Assembly (NCBI GenBank): GCA_020853155.1
Contig: JADYZL010000463.1
Location: 1-9,302 of the forward strand
Source: Bryobacterales bacterium
Lineage (GTDB): Bacteria > Acidobacteriota > Terriglobia > Bryobacterales > Bryobacteraceae
Direction: 5' to 3'
Length of the DNA: 9,302 nucleotides
Shown here: positions 7,418 to 9,302 of the stretch, piece by piece
Numbering within the stretch: position 1 is the first letter of the stretch
Layout: every line of letters starts with the position of its first letter
Program-made: the position numbers and the translations under genes
The notes under the pieces: model-generated
Told to the model about the DNA's origin: nothing
What the model saw: the letters and a program-made list of their open reading frames with translations, nothing else
The model's database searches: none

Positions 7418-8367
7418 GCGCTGTTCTGCCCGCCGCGAATTTGACCCTGCGCATTGGCTCCCGCGGTTCCAAGCTGGCGCTGTGGCAGGCGGAGTGGGTG
7501 AAGGCGCGTCTCGAAGAGCGGGGCGCAACCTGCCGGATCGAGATCATCAAGACGACCGGCGACAAGATCCTCGATGTGCCCCTCGCGCGGATCGGCGGGA
7601 AGGGCCTCTTCACCAAAGAGATCGAAGAAGCGTTGCTCGACGGCCGCATCGATTTGGCCGTCCACAGCCTGAAAGACCTGCCCACGGAGTTGCCGGAAGG
7701 GTTGACCGTGGCATCGATCCCGCAGCGCGAAGATGCGCGCGATGCGCTGGTGGGGGCGACACTGGACGGGCTGGCTGTGGGTGCGCGGGTCGGCACCAGC
7801 TCTCTGCGCCGCGCCGCGCAGCTACGCGCGCTGCGGCCGGACCTCACTATTCTTGACGTGCGCGGCAATGTCGATACCCGCCTGCGCAAGCAGCAGGAGG
7901 GTCAATACGACGCGCTCGTGATGGCGAGCGCCGGGCTCACGCGCCTGGGGCTCGCCGCGCACATCGCCGCGTATCTTGACCCGGCGGAATTTCTGCCCGC
8001 CGTGGCGCAAGGCGCGCTGGCGATCGAGACTCGCGACGATGACGGCGCGGCATGGGCGGCGTGCCAGGCAATCCAGGACCTGCGCGCTACCGCGGAGGTC
8101 AGCGCGGAACGGGCGCTGCTCGCCGGGTTGGGCGGCGGCTGTCAAGTGCCGTTGGGCGCACATGCCATCGCACACGGCAGCCGCTTGGAGTTGCGTGCCG
8201 TGGTGGTCTCTCCCGACGGCAAGCGGATCATCCGCAAACAGGCAGCGGGCGCGATTGAGGATGCCGCGCGGTTGGGCGAGGAGGTGGCACGGCAGTTTCT
8301 CGCATCGGAAGCGCGCGCGATCATCGAGGCGGCCGAAGCCGCACCGTTAGGGCTCGAACGTGATTGA
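7414..8367 (+). CDS. hemC: Hydroxymethylbilane synthase (porphobilinogen deaminase)
   Basis: This 317-aa cytoplasmic enzyme condenses four porphobilinogens into hydroxymethylbilane on a covalent dipyrromethane cofactor. Domain 1 begins LRIGSRGSKLALWQA and includes IIKTTGDKILD, the IGGKGLFTKEIEEAL loop and VHSLKDLPT with catalytic Asp88. Domain 2 carries GTSSLRRAAQL and DVRGNVDTRL, the arginine-rich pocket that holds the cofactor acetate and propionate groups. Domain 3 carries GGGCQVPLGAHA, with Cys243 as cofactor attachment site (codon 8140-8142). Length and motifs match the family, with a few extra residues at the N-terminus before LRIGSR. The GTG start overlaps the hemA stop by 4 nt (GTGA), implying translational coupling. 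Its product goes directly to HemD, encoded next. Confidence 0.97.
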   Translation: MSAVLPAANLTLRIGSRGSKLALWQAEWVKARLEERGATCRIEIIKTTGDKILDVPLARIGGKGLFTKEIEEALLDGRIDLAVHSLKDLPTELPEGLTVASIPQREDARDALVGATLDGLAVGARVGTSSLRRAAQLRALRPDLTILDVRGNVDTRLRKQQEGQYDALVMASAGLTRLGLAAHIAAYLDPAEFLPAVAQGALAIETRDDDGAAWAACQAIQDLRATAEVSAERALLAGLGGGCQVPLGAHAIAHGSRLELRAVVVSPDGKRIIRKQAAGAIEDAARLGEEVARQFLASEARAIIEAAEAAPLGLERD

Positions 8368-9178
8368 GAATCTCAATCGAGCGGCCCTGCGCGGCCAGCG
8401 CGTGATCGTCACCCGCCCGCACGACCAGGCGGCCGAGCTGCGGGAGATGCTCGAAGCCCATGGCGCAGCCACCATTTCCATTCCCGCGTTGGAGTTCCAA
8501 GCGCCCGCGAATCGCGATGCGCTCGACGAAGCGCTGCGGGGCGCGCATCGCTACGGATGGACGATCTTCACGAGCGCCAATGCGGTGGAATGGGTCGCCG
8601 CCCGCGCGGCGGAACTCGGCCTCCGCCCGCTTTCCGCGATGTTCGAATCCACCCGGATTTGCGCGATCGGCCCGGCCACGCGGGCGGCGCTCGAAGCGCG
8701 CGGCTGCGCCGTGGCGCTCGTGCCCAGCCAGTATGTGGCCGAGAGCGTCGCTTCCGCCTTTGAGGGGATCCCGCTGGAGGGGGTTTCGGTGCTGCTGCCG
8801 CGAGCGGCGGTGGCCAGGGATGTCGTGCCTGATGCTTTACGGAACCGCGGCGCACTCGTGGATGCCGTCGAAGCGTATCGCAGTGCGACGCCCGCCGCCT
8901 CCGAAGCACTCATCGCAGGCCTGATCGATCGCATGGAGCAGGTGGATTGGGTCACCTTCACCAGCGGCTCCACGGTTACGAACTTCCTGGCGATGGGTGG
9001 TGCGGCGCTTCTCGAGGGGGCGCGCATCGGGAGTATCGGCCCCATCACGAGTGAAGCGGCAGCGGCGCAGGGCTTGCGCGTGGACGCGGAAGCCCAAGAA
9101 CACACGGCGGCGGGCCTGGTGGCGGCAATACTTCGCTTTTGCTCCGCCGCCAACGCGACCGGCCAGTCTCCAGGTTAG
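8360..9178 (+). CDS. hemD: Uroporphyrinogen-III synthase
   Basis: This 272-aa enzyme cyclises hydroxymethylbilane with inversion of ring D to uroporphyrinogen III, the branch point for heme, siroheme and cobalamin. HemD sequences diverge widely, but the recognisable marks are present: GQRVIVTRPHDQAAEL near the N-terminus, WTIFTSANAVEWV, ICAIGPATRAALEARG, VLLPRAAVARDVVPDAL, DWVTFTSGSTVTNFL, and SIGPITSEAAAAQGLRVD near the C-terminus. These fit the two alternating Rossmann-like domains with the active site in the cleft. The GTG start at 8360 overlaps the hemC stop by 8 nt, and the conserved region begins right after it. It is a single HemD, not fused to a CobA/SumT methyltransferase. Its TAG stop overlaps the stop of the convergent gene. 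Confidence 0.95.
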   Translation: MIENLNRAALRGQRVIVTRPHDQAAELREMLEAHGAATISIPALEFQAPANRDALDEALRGAHRYGWTIFTSANAVEWVAARAAELGLRPLSAMFESTRICAIGPATRAALEARGCAVALVPSQYVAESVASAFEGIPLEGVSVLLPRAAVARDVVPDALRNRGALVDAVEAYRSATPAASEALIAGLIDRMEQVDWVTFTSGSTVTNFLAMGGAALLEGARIGSIGPITSEAAAAQGLRVDAEAQEHTAAGLVAAILRFCSAANATGQSPG

Positions 9179-9302
9179 ATCGCTTCCCGCACGAGGCTCT
9201 CTGCAGGAGTGGCGCATTCCGCCTCCCGTTCCGGCGCTTTCGGCACCACGCGAACCCGCACCATGCCGAAGAACTCATCCAGCATCTGCCAGGGGCAGCG
9301 CC
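9175..9302 (-). CDS. Partial hypothetical protein, C-terminal 41 codons
   Basis: The gene is cut by the window end, with only its last 41 codons visible, ending in TAA (9175-9177). The readable C-terminus runs RCPWQMLDEFFGMVRVRVVPK and then a charged KAPEREAE stretch to VREAI. Third codon positions are almost all G or C, as in the neighbouring hem genes, which supports real coding, and the two other - strand frames read less well. It converges on hemD, with the two stop codons sharing 2-3 bases and no room for a separate terminator. I do not recognise the family from this fragment, so no function is suggested. Confidence 0.5.
   Translation of the reverse strand, partial: RCPWQMLDEFFGMVRVRVVPKAPEREAECATPAESLVREAI

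Noticed and set aside
5939..7528. 529-aa open frame on the - strand
   Set aside because: It lies antisense to hemA, which has unmistakable motifs including Cys50. Long antisense frames are expected in high-GC genes, and this one has no family-like motif.
1..9302. tRNA, rRNA, CRISPR array or riboswitch
   Set aside because: No cloverleaf-like, rRNA-like or regularly spaced repeat pattern was seen on either strand.

Overview
The window is high-GC bacterial chromosome in two parts. A conserved heme-biosynthesis operon occupies the right half (about 5.2-9.18 kb). A lower-GC accessory cassette bracketed by insertion-sequence remnants occupies the left half (1 to about 5.2 kb). Gene content, gene order and base composition suggest a Solibacter/Bryobacter-like Acidobacteriota. 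That is an inference: there is no rRNA or other definitive marker in the window.

Left half. Positions 1-253 (+ strand) and 4841-about 5204 (- strand) carry the C-terminal end of the same IS1182-like DDE transposase. The two fragments sit in opposite orientation, each with its 3' end pointing inward. Their matching sequence continues past the stop codon into about 230 bp of non-coding flank, giving an inverted repeat of about 485 bp (1-485 against 4609-5093). Between the arms are two genes on the - strand, transcribed right to left. The first is a 333-aa AAA+ ATPase (3153-4154). The second, 12 bp downstream, is an 859-aa cytoplasmic-type subtilisin-like serine protease (561-3140). I read this pair as an IetAS-type system: IetA is the AAA ATPase and IetS the subtilase. 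From memory, ietAS was first described as a toxin-antitoxin-like plasmid-stability locus on an Agrobacterium Ti plasmid and later recovered as an anti-phage defence system. About 450 bp upstream of ietA hold no gene I can support, only IS debris.

Right half. A perfect TATAAT (5210-5215) beside an 18-bp perfect palindrome is the likely promoter region of four + strand genes: a CcsA/HemX-type membrane protein (TTG start), hemA (glutamyl-tRNA reductase), hemC (hydroxymethylbilane synthase) and hemD (uroporphyrinogen-III synthase). All three internal junctions overlap (4, 4 and 8 nt), so the genes are probably translationally coupled. HemA, HemC and HemD turn glutamyl-tRNA into glutamate-1-semialdehyde and, after HemL and HemB (not in the window), porphobilinogen into uroporphyrinogen III. 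A partial gene on the - strand (9175-9302) converges on hemD and overlaps its stop codon.

The main item of interest is the IetAS-like protease/ATPase cassette inserted next to the promoter of an essential operon between inverted IS remnants. Its GC content in sampled lines (about 55%) is visibly lower than that of the hem genes (about 58-75%).
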